Of a stretch of DNA of 18,962 nucleotides, positions 1 to 7,061 are shown in pieces; positions within the stretch are counted from its first letter, which is position 1; each line of letters begins with the position of its first letter. Source of the stretch: DASYUM01 sp036001225 (GTDB lineage: Bacteria > Methylomirabilota > Methylomirabilia > Rokubacteriales > DASRDR01). The stretch lies in the NCBI GenBank assembly GCA_036001225.1, contig DASYUM010000201.1:1-18962 (forward strand). The letters run 5' to 3'. The position numbers and the translations under genes were made by a program. Under the pieces are notes generated by a model that was not told the origin of the DNA, ran no database searches, and worked only from the letters and a program-made list of their open reading frames with translations.

Positions 1-82
1 GGAACGAAGCGCTCCGAGCGCGGGCTTTGCCCGCGCACCCCTCGGGGGGAGGTTCGGACGGGGGGCGAAGCCCCCCTCCGAG
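1..82. repeat. Cluster of GC-rich tri-loop hairpins (REP-like)
   Basis: Three consecutive inverted repeats are visible. At 1-15 there are six-base arms with one mismatch around an AAG loop. At 18-36 a perfect 8-bp stem surrounds TTT. At 60-76 a perfect 7-bp stem surrounds GAA. CTCGG at 41-45 can also pair with CCGAG at 78-82, enclosing the last hairpin. Short GC-rich hairpins with 3-nt loops in series are typical of dispersed REP/BIME-like elements. No other copy is seen in this window, so the repeat-family assignment is inference. The block may extend left of the window. Confidence 0.6.
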
Positions 83-140
83 ACCGATCACCGGCGCCGT
101 GCTGACCGTCACGGGCGGCATGGACCTGTTCACGTTCTGA
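3..140 (+). CDS. C-terminal end of a short-chain dehydrogenase/reductase, abutting the repeat block (5' partial)
   Basis: The frame ending at the TGA at 138-140 reads ITGAVLTVTGGMDLFTF from position 87. This matches the SDR C-terminal signature (ITG...V.GG followed by a short tail). The frame is open back to the window edge, but residues encoded by 3-86 are repeat-derived, rich in Gly, Pro, Arg and Ser, and do not resemble the helix that normally precedes ITG. None of the three forward frames over 1-86 gives SDR-like sequence. Either the hairpin block inserted into the gene just before its last strand, or only a remnant survives here. The next gene (SCP2) begins 25 bases downstream, so this SDR was probably the upstream member of the same operon. 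Confidence 0.5.
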   Translation, partial: NEALRARALPAHPSGGGSDGGRSPPPRPITGAVLTVTGGMDLFTF

Positions 141-165
141 GGGGGCCACATCCAGGAGGCGCGTC

Positions 166-486
166 ATGCCGACGGTGAAGGAAACCTTCGACGCGATGCC
201 GAATCGGTTCAAGTCTGAGCGCGCGCAAGGCGTCAAGGCCGTGGTCCAGTACGACATCACCGGTGAGGGCGGGGGCACTTACCACGTCGAGATCGCGGAG
301 GGGACGTGCGCGGTGAAAGAAGGCCCGGCCCCGACGCCCCAGCTGACGCTCACCATGGCCGCCCAGGACTGGGTGGACATGGTCACCGGCAAGCTCAACC
401 CCCAGATGGCGTTCATGTCCGGAAAGCTGAAGCACAAGGGGGACATGTCGCTGCTGATGCGCCTGGGCGGGATGTTCGCGCTCTAG
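166..486 (+). CDS. SCP2 sterol-binding domain protein
   Basis: This 106-residue protein is a single SCP2 domain, the usual length for stand-alone bacterial members. Supporting features are the N-terminal amphipathic start (tvketFdaMPnrF), the central strands ending in G.Y.v.I..G.c.v, the 'ltltmaaqDWvdMvtGKLnPqmAFMsGKlk.kGdmsllmrL' block and a short hydrophobic C-terminus. The family binds lipids or acyl-CoAs in a hydrophobic tunnel and is soluble; the ligand here is unknown. An AGGAGG at 154-159, 6 nt before the ATG, fixes the start. The gene sits 4 bp before a CoA-transferase, suggesting co-transcription and a role in presenting acyl-CoA or lipid substrates to it. Confidence 0.85.
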   Translation: MPTVKETFDAMPNRFKSERAQGVKAVVQYDITGEGGGTYHVEIAEGTCAVKEGPAPTPQLTLTMAAQDWVDMVTGKLNPQMAFMSGKLKHKGDMSLLMRLGGMFAL

Positions 487-490
487 TCGA

Positions 491-1843
491 ATGACCGCCG
501 AGCGGGCGGCCGGCGAGTCGTACTTCGACTGGGCAGCCCGCCTGTTCGATCCCGCCGCCCTCGCCGTCAAACCGGAAGCCCTGCGGGGACTCCGCGTTCT
601 CGACATCTCGGTCATCATCTTCGGACCGGCCACCGCCGATTTCCTGGGGGAGCTGGGCGCCGAGGTGATCAAGGTCGAGATGCCAGGAGGCGGGGACGTG
701 ACGCGGATCCTCGGCCACGCCGGCTGCTTCTGGAAGAACGTCTCGGTCGCCTTCTTCCCCCAGAACCACTCCAAGTACCACGTCGGCATCGACATGCACC
801 ACGCCGACGGCCAGGCCCTCATCCGCAAGCTGGCCGCGCGCTCGGACATCCTGGTCGAGAACTTCAAGCCCGGCACCACCGAGACCAAGTGGGGCCTCGG
901 CTACCGCCAGCTCCGCGAGGTCAACCCGCGGCTCATCTACGTGGCCAACACCGGCTTCGGCCAGTGGGGACCGTTCGCGGAAGGCCGCGCCTCCTACGAC
1001 GGGCTGGCCCAGGCGGTCTCCGGCCTCACCGCCATCTCGGGATTCCCGGGCGCGCTGCCGACGAAGGTCGGCAACTACCTGGGTGACTGGTTCGGCGCCT
1101 GCATGAGCGCCATGGGCGCCCTGGCCGCCCTCCGCTGGCGCGACCGGACGGGGGAGGGGCAGTTCGTCGAGATGGCCCAGTGCGAAGGGCTCCTGCGGGC
1201 GCTCGACTGGACCTGGCTCTACGCCGGGCTCACCGGCCGGGACCGTCCCCGGACCGGCAACCGCGATCCGATCCACGTCCCCTCCGGCATCTTCCGCTGT
1301 CGTGACGGCTACGTCGCGGTCGTGGCCGGCGCCGACGGGGAGTTCCGCGGGCTGGCCGCCGCGCTGGATCGTCCGGCGCTGGCCGACGAGGCGCGTTTCC
1401 GCACGGCAGCCGCCCGGCGCGCGCCGGCCCACGCCGACGCGCTGGACCTGCTGATCGCGGCCTGGTGCGCCGGCCTCGAGCGGGCCGAGGTCGCGGCGGC
1501 GGCCCGCGCCCACGGCTTCGCGGCGGCCCCGGTCATGGATGGCGGCGATCAGTACCGCGACGCGCACTTCCGCGCCCGGGGCAGCGTGTGGGAGCTGGAC
1601 GACCCGGTCTACGGCCGCGTCGTGGACTACGGCCCCGCCCCCAAGCTCTCGGCGACCCCGGCCCGTCACAAGTGGGCGGGGAAACCCGTCGGGTGGCACA
1701 ACCATCAAGTGCTGAAGGGCGTCCTCGGCTTGACCGACGTCGAGATCGCCGACCTCGAGCGGCGCGGCGTGGTCGGACGGTGGGCCGACCGGCGGGGCGC
1801 CAAGCCGCCGGACGAGTGGAAAGGCACTCCGCCCGTACTGTGA
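491..1843 (+). CDS. Family III CoA-transferase (CaiB/BaiF), catalytic Asp present
   Basis: This 450-residue protein has the full CaiB/BaiF fold: an N-terminal Rossmann-like part (LRVLDIS...FLGELGAEVIKVE at about 35-63), 'LVENFKPGTTETKWGLGYRQL' around 121-141, and the central 'GEGQFVEMAQCEGLL' segment near 221-235. Family III enzymes move CoA between carboxylic acids through an aspartyl-CoA anhydride. Aligning on the GQ[FW] motif places that Asp at residue 199 (GNYLGD). It starts at ATG 4 bases after the SCP2 stop, with no strong Shine-Dalgarno, consistent with translational coupling. Its stop overlaps the next CoA-transferase gene (GTGA), so the two are probably made together and may form one heteromeric enzyme. 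The acyl substrate is not predictable. Confidence 0.88.
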   Translation: MTAERAAGESYFDWAARLFDPAALAVKPEALRGLRVLDISVIIFGPATADFLGELGAEVIKVEMPGGGDVTRILGHAGCFWKNVSVAFFPQNHSKYHVGIDMHHADGQALIRKLAARSDILVENFKPGTTETKWGLGYRQLREVNPRLIYVANTGFGQWGPFAEGRASYDGLAQAVSGLTAISGFPGALPTKVGNYLGDWFGACMSAMGALAALRWRDRTGEGQFVEMAQCEGLLRALDWTWLYAGLTGRDRPRTGNRDPIHVPSGIFRCRDGYVAVVAGADGEFRGLAAALDRPALADEARFRTAAARRAPAHADALDLLIAAWCAGLERAEVAAAARAHGFAAAPVMDGGDQYRDAHFRARGSVWELDDPVYGRVVDYGPAPKLSATPARHKWAGKPVGWHNHQVLKGVLGLTDVEIADLERRGVVGRWADRRGAKPPDEWKGTPPVL

Positions 1844-3141
1844 GCGGCCCACTGGCCTGGAGCGAGTGGCTGCGGGAGGCCGAGGATCCCGCGCGGGCGT
1901 CGGAGCAGCCGGAGGCCCTCGACGACCTCCTGGTCCTCGATTGCTCGGTCGCCCACTACGGCGGCCATGTCCTGGCCGGGTTTCTGGGCGAGCTGGGCGC
2001 CGAGGTCGTCAAGCTCGAGCCGCCGGGCGGCGACCCGGCGCGGGCGTGGGGGCCGGCCGACGCCAGCGCGGATGGCGAAGGGCTCGCCTTCCTCGCCGAA
2101 GGCCGGAATCGGGCCTACGCCACCCTCGACCTCGAGCACCCCGAGGGCGCGGCGCTCTTCCGCCAGCTCGCCGCCCGGGCCGACGTCCTGATCGAAAGCT
2201 TTCCAGCCGGACAGATGGACGCCAGCGGGCTCGGCTACCGCCAGCTCGAGCTGCTCAACCCACGCCTCGTCTACGTCGCCCTCTCGACCCACGGCCAGTT
2301 CGGCCCGCGCGCGCGCGAGACCGGGCCCGAATACGACCTGATCGACCAGGCGCTGTCCGGGCTCGCTTTCCTCACCGGCGAGCCGGGCGACGACCGCCCC
2401 GAAGCCGTGCCGACCCGGGTGGGGAGTTGGATCAGCGCCTACGCACAGGCGGGATGGGCGGGGATGGCGACGCTGGCCGCCCTCCACTGGCGACAGACGT
2501 CGGGGCAGGGGCAGCTGATCGACGTGTCGGGGGCGGAAGCGCTGATGCGCTACCTCGAGTACACGCTCCTCCTCTACCACACCGCCGGCGACGTCCGGCA
2601 GCGGATGGGCATCTACGACCTCGCGGTGTCGGTCTACACCTTCGTGCCGGTCAAGGATGGCTGGGCCTTCATCGCGGGCTATACCGACCCCAACTTCGGG
2701 GCCATCTGTCGGATCATGGGCCGGCCGGAGCTGACCCAGGACCCGCGCTTCCGGACGACGCTCGACCGGACCCAGCCGGCGAACCGGACGGCCCTCCGGG
2801 AAGAGATCGCGCGCTGGTCGGTGACCTACACGGCGAGCGAGATCCTGGCCAAGGTCCTGGCCGATCCCGGGCCCGGCGTGGTCGTCTTCGGCCCCGTCAA
2901 CCAGCCGACCCGGACCCTGGCCGAAGAGCACTGGTGGGTGCGCGGCTGCCTCGGGCGGCTGGAGGATCCGATCTACGGCCCCCTGACCCTGGCGCTGCCG
3001 GCCTGGCGGATGACCCGCACGCCGCCGCGCCTCAAGGTGGCCTGCCGTCCGGTCGGCTACCATAACGGCCACGTCTACGCCAAGTACTTCGGCTTCGGCC
3101 CCGAGCGGCTGGCCGAGCTGCGCGCCCGCGGTATCATCTGA
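1840..3141 (+). CDS. Family III CoA-transferase homologue (CaiB/BaiF) lacking the catalytic Asp
   Basis: The GTG at 1840 overlaps the previous stop (GTGA) and gives a 433-residue protein starting MSGPLAWSEW. The in-frame sequence upstream is only an overlap with the previous gene, so longer starts were rejected. The fold is clearly CaiB/BaiF: LLVLDCS...FLGELGAEVVKLEPPGGDPA at 31-67, IESFPAGQMDASGLGYRQL at about 118-136, and GQGQLIDVSGAEALM at 222-236. Where its partner has GNYLGD199, this protein has GSWISA200, so the nucleophile is Ala (codon GCC at 2437-2439). The residues N-terminal to the fold (about 1-28) also resemble the extension of its partner. It is probably a non-catalytic subunit in a heterodimer; an unrelated role is possible. 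Confidence 0.85.
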   Translation: MSGPLAWSEWLREAEDPARASEQPEALDDLLVLDCSVAHYGGHVLAGFLGELGAEVVKLEPPGGDPARAWGPADASADGEGLAFLAEGRNRAYATLDLEHPEGAALFRQLAARADVLIESFPAGQMDASGLGYRQLELLNPRLVYVALSTHGQFGPRARETGPEYDLIDQALSGLAFLTGEPGDDRPEAVPTRVGSWISAYAQAGWAGMATLAALHWRQTSGQGQLIDVSGAEALMRYLEYTLLLYHTAGDVRQRMGIYDLAVSVYTFVPVKDGWAFIAGYTDPNFGAICRIMGRPELTQDPRFRTTLDRTQPANRTALREEIARWSVTYTASEILAKVLADPGPGVVVFGPVNQPTRTLAEEHWWVRGCLGRLEDPIYGPLTLALPAWRMTRTPPRLKVACRPVGYHNGHVYAKYFGFGPERLAELRARGII

Positions 3142-3175
3142 GGAGCGACGCCTCACGCCCAAGAGGGGAGGGATC

Positions 3176-4252
3176 ATGCTCGATCCGACCGCGTCGGCCG
3201 AAACGCTGAAGGCGATCTCCGACGAGTGGCTCCGGAACCTCCGGCGGACGGCCAAGGCCGTGGAGCTGATGGCCCATCCCGCCGAGCCCCAGATCGGGCT
3301 CAGCCCGAAGACCCTCGTCTATCGCCGGAACAAGGCCCGGCTCTATCGCTACGACGGCCGCCGGACCCGGCGGGTCCCGGTCCTCTTCGTACCCAACCTC
3401 GGGATCAGCCGACCCGCGATCTTCGACCTCCAGCCCGGCGCCTCCTTCGTCGAATTCATGTGCGGGCAGGGCTTCGACTTCTTCCTCCTCGACTGGGGGG
3501 TCTACGGCGAGGAGGACAACGGGCTGACCGTGGACGAATGCGTCACCCGGCTGCTGCCGCGGGTCGCGCGCCAGGTCCTGGAGACGGCCGGCACCTCCGA
3601 GCTGGCCGTGATCGGCTACTGCATGGGCGCGCCGCTGTCGGCGGCCTTCGTGGCGCTTCACCCCGATCTGCCGGTCCGGGGTTTCGTCAACATGGCGGGC
3701 CCCTTCGATTTCTCGAAGGCCGGCCTCTTCGCCCGCTGGCTCGACAAGCGGTTCTACGACGTGGACCGCGTGGTGGATACGGTGGGCGCGATCCCGGCCG
3801 ACTGGGTGCGGCTCGGGTTCAAGCTGCTGAGGCCCACCATGGACGTCTCGACCGCCCTCAACCTCTGGTGGAACCTCGACAACGACAAGTACGTCGAGGG
3901 CTACAAGGCGCTGAACCGGTGGGCCAACGAGTACGTCCCGTTTCCGGCCGAGTTCTTCCGCCAGTGGGTCAAGGACTTCTATCAGGAGAACCGGCTCATC
4001 CGCGGCGAGTTGCGGCTGGGGGGCCGGCGGGTGGACCTCGGGCGCCTTCGCTGTCCGGTCTTCGCGGTGGCCGGGGCCGAGGATTACATCGCGCCGGCGC
4101 CCTGCGTCCGCGCGCTCCTCGATTACGTCGGCACCGAGGACAAGACCTACCTCGAGCTGCCCGGCGGGCACATCTCACTCATCGCCGGTCGCGCGGCCTT
4201 CCGACATTGTTGGCCGCGCGTGGCCGAATGGCTCGCCGAACGCTCGACCTGA
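3176..4252 (+). CDS. phaC: Class III poly(3-hydroxyalkanoate) synthase, catalytic subunit
   Basis: This 358-residue alpha/beta-hydrolase-type synthase polymerises (R)-3-hydroxyacyl-CoA into PHA at the granule surface. The lipase-like box is GYCMG with Cys149 as nucleophile. Asp303 (AGAEDYIAP) and His332 (PGGHISL) complete the triad, almost the same numbering as the class III Allochromatium vinosum enzyme (C149, D302, H331). The length of about 355 aa separates it from class I/II synthases of about 560-590 aa. Other PhaC marks are FVPNLGISRPAIFDLQPG near 71-88, the DFFLLDWG motif at 101-108, and the tryptophan-rich LNLWWNLDNDKYVEGY segment. A GGGGAGGG at 3165-3172 supports the ATG. A PhaE-like gene follows, as expected for class III. 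Confidence 0.93.
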   Translation: MLDPTASAETLKAISDEWLRNLRRTAKAVELMAHPAEPQIGLSPKTLVYRRNKARLYRYDGRRTRRVPVLFVPNLGISRPAIFDLQPGASFVEFMCGQGFDFFLLDWGVYGEEDNGLTVDECVTRLLPRVARQVLETAGTSELAVIGYCMGAPLSAAFVALHPDLPVRGFVNMAGPFDFSKAGLFARWLDKRFYDVDRVVDTVGAIPADWVRLGFKLLRPTMDVSTALNLWWNLDNDKYVEGYKALNRWANEYVPFPAEFFRQWVKDFYQENRLIRGELRLGGRRVDLGRLRCPVFAVAGAEDYIAPAPCVRALLDYVGTEDKTYLELPGGHISLIAGRAAFRHCWPRVAEWLAERST

Positions 4253-4334
4253 GGCCGGGCATGGGGCCCCCGGATGCCGGGCATCTCAATTGCGCGGACC
4301 GCCGGCCATGGCGTGGCATACTGAAGACGGGATC

Positions 4335-4910
4335 ATGACGAGCGCGAACCCGACCCAGGAGATGTTCGACCTCTGGCGCAAGTCGCTCGAGGAGGGGACC
4401 CAGGCCTGGCTCAAGGCGATGGGCCAGGCCGCGGCGCCCCCGCCGCCGGGCTTCGACTTCACCCAGTTCTGGCGGCCGTTGCTCACCCAGGGCATGGAGA
4501 TCTGGCAGAACGCGGCCACCCAGGGCAAGGTGAGCCCCGACTTCATGCAACAGTGGAAGAGCTTCATGGACCAGTGGATCGAGACCTGGTCCCGAGTCAT
4601 GGGTCAGGCCATGGCCACCGAGGGCTTCGCCCAGGCGCTCGGTCGCTACCTGGACCAGTGGCTCACCGTGCAGGGGCCGCTCAAGAAGGGCCTCGAGCAG
4701 TACAACGACGCGGCGCTCCGCACGCTCGGCCTCCCATCCCGCGGCCAGGTCGTCAGCCTGGCCTCCCAGGTCGTCGCCCTGGAGGAGCGCATCGAGAAGG
4801 TGGAAGATCGCCTCGACGAGCTGAAGGGGCTCCTGAAGGAGACGCTCCGCGCCGTCCAGGAGCACGAGACGGCCGCCCAGCGGCGGGCCACCGGGCCGGA
4901 GCCGGTATGA
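4335..4910 (+). CDS. phaE: PhaE-like PHA synthase subunit (short form)
   Basis: This 191-residue, Trp- and Gln-rich helical protein has no enzyme motif. Repeated amphipathic segments (FDLWRKSLEEGTQAWLKAM, FTQFWRPLLTQGMEIWQ, FMQQWKSFMDQWIETW) are followed by a C-terminal coiled coil at about 137-175. This resembles PhaE, the obligate partner of class III PhaC. At 191 aa it is well short of the roughly 330-360 aa of classical PhaE and close in size to PhaR of class IV synthases, so it may be a reduced form or a phasin-like relative. The ATG at 4335 is preferred over the in-frame ATG at 4290, whose extra 15 residues look non-conserved. It lies 82 bp after phaC and overlaps the next gene at ATGA. 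Confidence 0.72.
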   Translation: MTSANPTQEMFDLWRKSLEEGTQAWLKAMGQAAAPPPPGFDFTQFWRPLLTQGMEIWQNAATQGKVSPDFMQQWKSFMDQWIETWSRVMGQAMATEGFAQALGRYLDQWLTVQGPLKKGLEQYNDAALRTLGLPSRGQVVSLASQVVALEERIEKVEDRLDELKGLLKETLRAVQEHETAAQRRATGPEPV

Positions 4911-5497
4911 CGGGTCGGACGATCGAGGAGCTGTCGGTCGGCGACGCGACGGAGCTGACGCGCACCATCGACGAGGCGACCGTCCGGGAGTTCGTCGAGG
5001 CGACCGGGGACGCCAACCCGATCCACTCCGACCCCGCCTTCGCGGCCAGCACGCGCTTCGGGGAGATCATCGCCCCGGGTATCCTGACCGGCGGCCTCGT
5101 CTCGGCCGTGATCGGCACCGAGCTGCCGGGCCCCGGCACCCTCTACATCTCCCAGACCTTCCGGTTCCTGCGCCCGGTGCGGCTGGGCGACGTGATCACC
5201 GCCCGGGTCGAGGTCACCGAGATCCTGCCGGAGCGGAACCGCCTCTGCCTGCGCACCGTCTGCCTGAACCAGGCCGGCGAGCCGGTGCTCGAGGGCGAGG
5301 CCTGGGTGATGCCGCCCCGAGTCCACGTGGAGTACGCGGAGCCGACGGAGGCGCCCGGGTGGGGCGCCGCGGTCTGCGCGCCGGCCGCGCTCGCGGTCCA
5401 GGCGATGTCCTTCTGGGTCGCCACCGGGCTGGCCATCGCGGGCCAGGCGCTCCAGCTCTACCGCAGCCGCCTGGCGCCCCCGCTGAGCCGGCGGTAA
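4907..5497 (+). CDS. phaJ: MaoC-like (R)-specific enoyl-CoA hydratase with C-terminal hydrophobic extension
   Basis: The ATG at 4907 overlaps the previous stop (ATGA) and gives 196 residues. Residues 1-140 form a hot-dog MaoC domain with the hydratase signature FVEATGDANPIHSDPAFA; Asp35 and His40 match the D31/H36 pair of Aeromonas PhaJ. The family adds water to trans-2-enoyl-CoA to give (R)-3-hydroxyacyl-CoA, the monomer for PhaC, linking beta-oxidation to PHA. Stand-alone PhaJ proteins are usually about 135-160 aa. Here residues 145-196 add a tail rich in Ala and aromatic residues (VQAMSFWVATGLAIAGQALQ and nearby), predicted to be a hydrophobic or amphipathic helix, possibly for granule or membrane docking. 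A role in fatty acid synthesis is an alternative. Confidence 0.82.
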   Translation: MTGRTIEELSVGDATELTRTIDEATVREFVEATGDANPIHSDPAFAASTRFGEIIAPGILTGGLVSAVIGTELPGPGTLYISQTFRFLRPVRLGDVITARVEVTEILPERNRLCLRTVCLNQAGEPVLEGEAWVMPPRVHVEYAEPTEAPGWGAAVCAPAALAVQAMSFWVATGLAIAGQALQLYRSRLAPPLSRR

Positions 5498-5538
5498 AGC
5501 CCGGGCCCGCGGCGCGCGCCCGCCGGCCGGCGCACCGC

Positions 5539-6285
5539 CTACCGCATCAAAAGCCCGCCGTTCATGGAGAGCTCTTCCCCGGTGATGTAGTCACCATCCG
5601 AGGACACCAGGTAGATGACCGCCCGGGCGACTTCGTCGGCTTTCCCGAAGCGCCTGAGCGGGACCAGGTCGAGGAGCCGCTGGCGGACTTTCTCGGGGAT
5701 CGACTCCACCATCTCGGTTTCGATGAATCCGGGTGCGACCGCGTTGACGGTGATCCCCTTCCCGGCCAGCTCTTTTGCCAGCGACTTGGTCATCGCCGTC
5801 ACGCCCGCCTTGGAAGCCGCGTAGTTGGCCTGACCGAAGTTGCCGATCTGGCCGATGACCGAGGTGATGTTGACGATCCGGCCGTAGCCTCGCTTGAGCA
5901 TCGAATCGATGAAGACCTTGGTGCAATTGAAGACCCCGTCCAGGTTGATGGCCAGCACCTTGCGCCAGGAGGCGTGATCCATCTTGACGAAGGTCTTGTC
6001 GCTGTTGATGCCGGCGTTGTTGACCAGGATGTCCACGTGGCCGAGGGCGGCCAGGACTTCTTGCGCCATCCGGAAGGTGTCGGGAAAATCGCTCACGTCG
6101 GCCCGGACAGCCAACGCCCGCCGGCCGAGCTTCTCGATCTCACGCACGACCTCCAGGGCGGGTCCCTCGCTGGCCAGGTAGTTGACGACCACGTCGGCCC
6201 CCTCGCGCGCCAGCTCGAGGGCGATCGCCCGACCGATCCCCCGCGAGCCGCCAGTCACGACGGCGTTCCGGCCTTCCAGCTTCAT
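5539..6285 (-). CDS. phaB: Acetoacetyl-CoA reductase / 3-oxoacyl reductase, SDR family
   Basis: This 248-residue classical SDR has the cofactor loop TGGSRGIG (11-18), NNAG (89-92), and the catalytic residues Asn114, Ser142, Tyr155 and Lys159. The C-terminus MNGGLLMR resembles the SLNGGLHM ending of PhaB proteins. The expected reaction is NADPH-dependent reduction of acetoacetyl-CoA to (R)-3-hydroxybutyryl-CoA for PHA; FabG activity on acyl-ACP cannot be excluded. The ATG at 6285 is preferred over the longer frame because GGAGAGGAG lies just upstream and the N-terminus then matches the family. It is transcribed toward the phaJ-like gene, with only 41 bp between their stops, and divergently from phaR. 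Confidence 0.85.
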   Translation of the reverse strand: MKLEGRNAVVTGGSRGIGRAIALELAREGADVVVNYLASEGPALEVVREIEKLGRRALAVRADVSDFPDTFRMAQEVLAALGHVDILVNNAGINSDKTFVKMDHASWRKVLAINLDGVFNCTKVFIDSMLKRGYGRIVNITSVIGQIGNFGQANYAASKAGVTAMTKSLAKELAGKGITVNAVAPGFIETEMVESIPEKVRQRLLDLVPLRRFGKADEVARAVIYLVSSDGDYITGEELSMNGGLLMR

Positions 6286-6386
6286 GGGCGCTCCTCTCCA
6301 GCTTTTCTCCGCGGCCGGCCGGCTCGCGACCCGGCGACGCGCGGCGGCGGCCGCCGACGGGCAGGGGGGCCAGGAGCGGATGTCTC

Positions 6387-6415
6387 GTGATAGCACGCCC
6401 TCCAGTCGGGATCAA
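6387..6415 (-). promoter_or_regulatory. Putative sigma70-type promoter of the acetoacetyl-CoA reductase gene
   Basis: On the minus strand, TTGATC (6415-6410) and TATCAC (6392-6387) are separated by exactly 17 bp. Each matches four of six consensus bases. Transcription would begin near 6380, leaving a leader of about 95 nt before the ATG at 6285. It does not contain the motif shared by the phaR and phasin promoters, so this gene may be expressed independently of PhaR. Confidence 0.4.
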
Positions 6416-6436
6416 TCGGCCGACGGGGCCGCCGCT

Positions 6437-6464
6437 TTGCGGCGATGACGCGGAGTGTTAGACT
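6437..6464 (+). promoter_or_regulatory. Putative phaR promoter with embedded operator motif
   Basis: TTGCGG (6437-6442) and TAGACT (6459-6464) are spaced 16 bp apart. The spacer and -10 carry ATGACGCGGAGTGTTAGACT (6445-6464), matching 16 of 20 bases with the same region of the phasin promoter. A small hairpin (6430-6444, 6-bp arms around TTT) overlaps the -35. Conservation in two PHA promoters at the same place supports both the promoter and an autoregulatory PhaR site; PhaR binding itself is inference. Confidence 0.5.
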
Positions 6465-6499
6465 GGGGCGCCGGCGGGGTGCCGGGTGCCGGCGAGCTC

Positions 6500-6988
6500 A
6501 TGGACGAGCCGATCCTCATCAAGCGTTACGCCAACCGCAAGCTCTACGACCAGAGCCGCAGCCGCTATGTCACCCTCGAGGACCTCGAGGAGCTGATCCG
6601 GCAGGGACGCGAGATCCGCGTGGTCGATGCGGTCTCCGGTCAGGACTTGACCAGCCTCACGCTGGCCCAGATCATTCTCGAAAATCAGCGTGACCAGCGC
6701 GGGGCGCTGCCGACCTCCTTCCTCCATCAGCTGATCAAGCACGGGGAGGCCTGGCAGGATTTCGTCCAGCAGTCGCTTCAGGCGAGCCTGACCGGGGTCG
6801 TGGCGAGTCAGCGGGAGGCGGAACGGGTGCTGCGGGACTGGGGCAGCCGGGCCGGCTGGTGGCCGCCGACCGGTCAGCCGGCGCCGCCGCCCGCCGCGCC
6901 GGCGGGGAGCGAGATGGAGGCGTTGCGGGCCGAGGTGGCGGCGCTGAAGGCGAAGCTGCGGGAGCTGGAGGCGCGCCTGAACCGCTGA
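6500..6988 (+). CDS. phaR: PHA synthesis transcriptional regulator PhaR
   Basis: This 162-residue protein has the highly characteristic N-terminal PHB/PHA accumulation regulator DNA-binding domain at about 4-62: ILIKRYANRKLYDQSRSRYV, then LEDLEELIRQGREIRVVDA..GQDLTSLTLAQIILEN. Residues 70-115 form a helical segment, followed by a Pro/Ala-rich linker (about 122-136) and a C-terminal coiled coil (138-162). In known systems PhaR represses phasin and its own gene and is titrated off DNA by nascent PHA granules. The ATG at 6500 is chosen because the upstream in-frame GTG (6455) lies inside the putative promoter and the conserved domain begins right after this ATG. It is divergent from the reductase gene and convergent with the phasin gene. 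Confidence 0.92.
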   Translation: MDEPILIKRYANRKLYDQSRSRYVTLEDLEELIRQGREIRVVDAVSGQDLTSLTLAQIILENQRDQRGALPTSFLHQLIKHGEAWQDFVQQSLQASLTGVVASQREAERVLRDWGSRAGWWPPTGQPAPPPAAPAGSEMEALRAEVAALKAKLRELEARLNR

Positions 6989-6991
6989 GGC

Positions 6992-7022
6992 GGAGGGCCG
7001 AGGAACACCTCCCCGGCCCTCC
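6992..7022. terminator. Hairpin between convergent phaR and phasin genes
   Basis: A perfect 9-bp stem (GGAGGGCCG at 6992-7000 with CGGCCCTCC at 7014-7022) encloses a 13-nt loop, starting 3 bases after the phaR stop. The position between converging genes suggests a terminator. There is no T-tract on either strand, so it is not a classical intrinsic terminator. Confidence 0.35.
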
Positions 7023-7061
7023 GGCTTCGGCTCGTGTGTGGCTCCGTTGAGCGGACCCGCA

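Noticed and set aside
1..82. CRISPR array or attachment site
   Set aside because: The hairpins differ in sequence and spacing; there are no repeated spacers, integrase or tRNA gene nearby.
1465..1839. Upstream extension of the second CoA-transferase to a start at 1465
   Set aside because: The extra 125 residues are Arg/Gly-rich out-of-frame translation of the first CoA-transferase gene; GTG 1840 in a GTGA overlap gives the family-like N-terminus.
4273..4285. Small palindrome GATGCCGGGCATC between phaC and phaE
   Set aside because: Arms are only 6 bp with a 1-base centre and no second copy upstream of another gene; expected by chance at this GC content.
5498..5538. GC-rich stretch between the convergent hydratase and reductase genes as a terminator
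   Set aside because: It contains short GC palindromes (GCCGGCCGGC) but no stable long stem and no T-tract.
5359..6390. 343-residue plus-strand frame across the reductase gene
   Set aside because: Antisense of the SDR; the minus-strand frame has all SDR catalytic residues and a good ribosome site.
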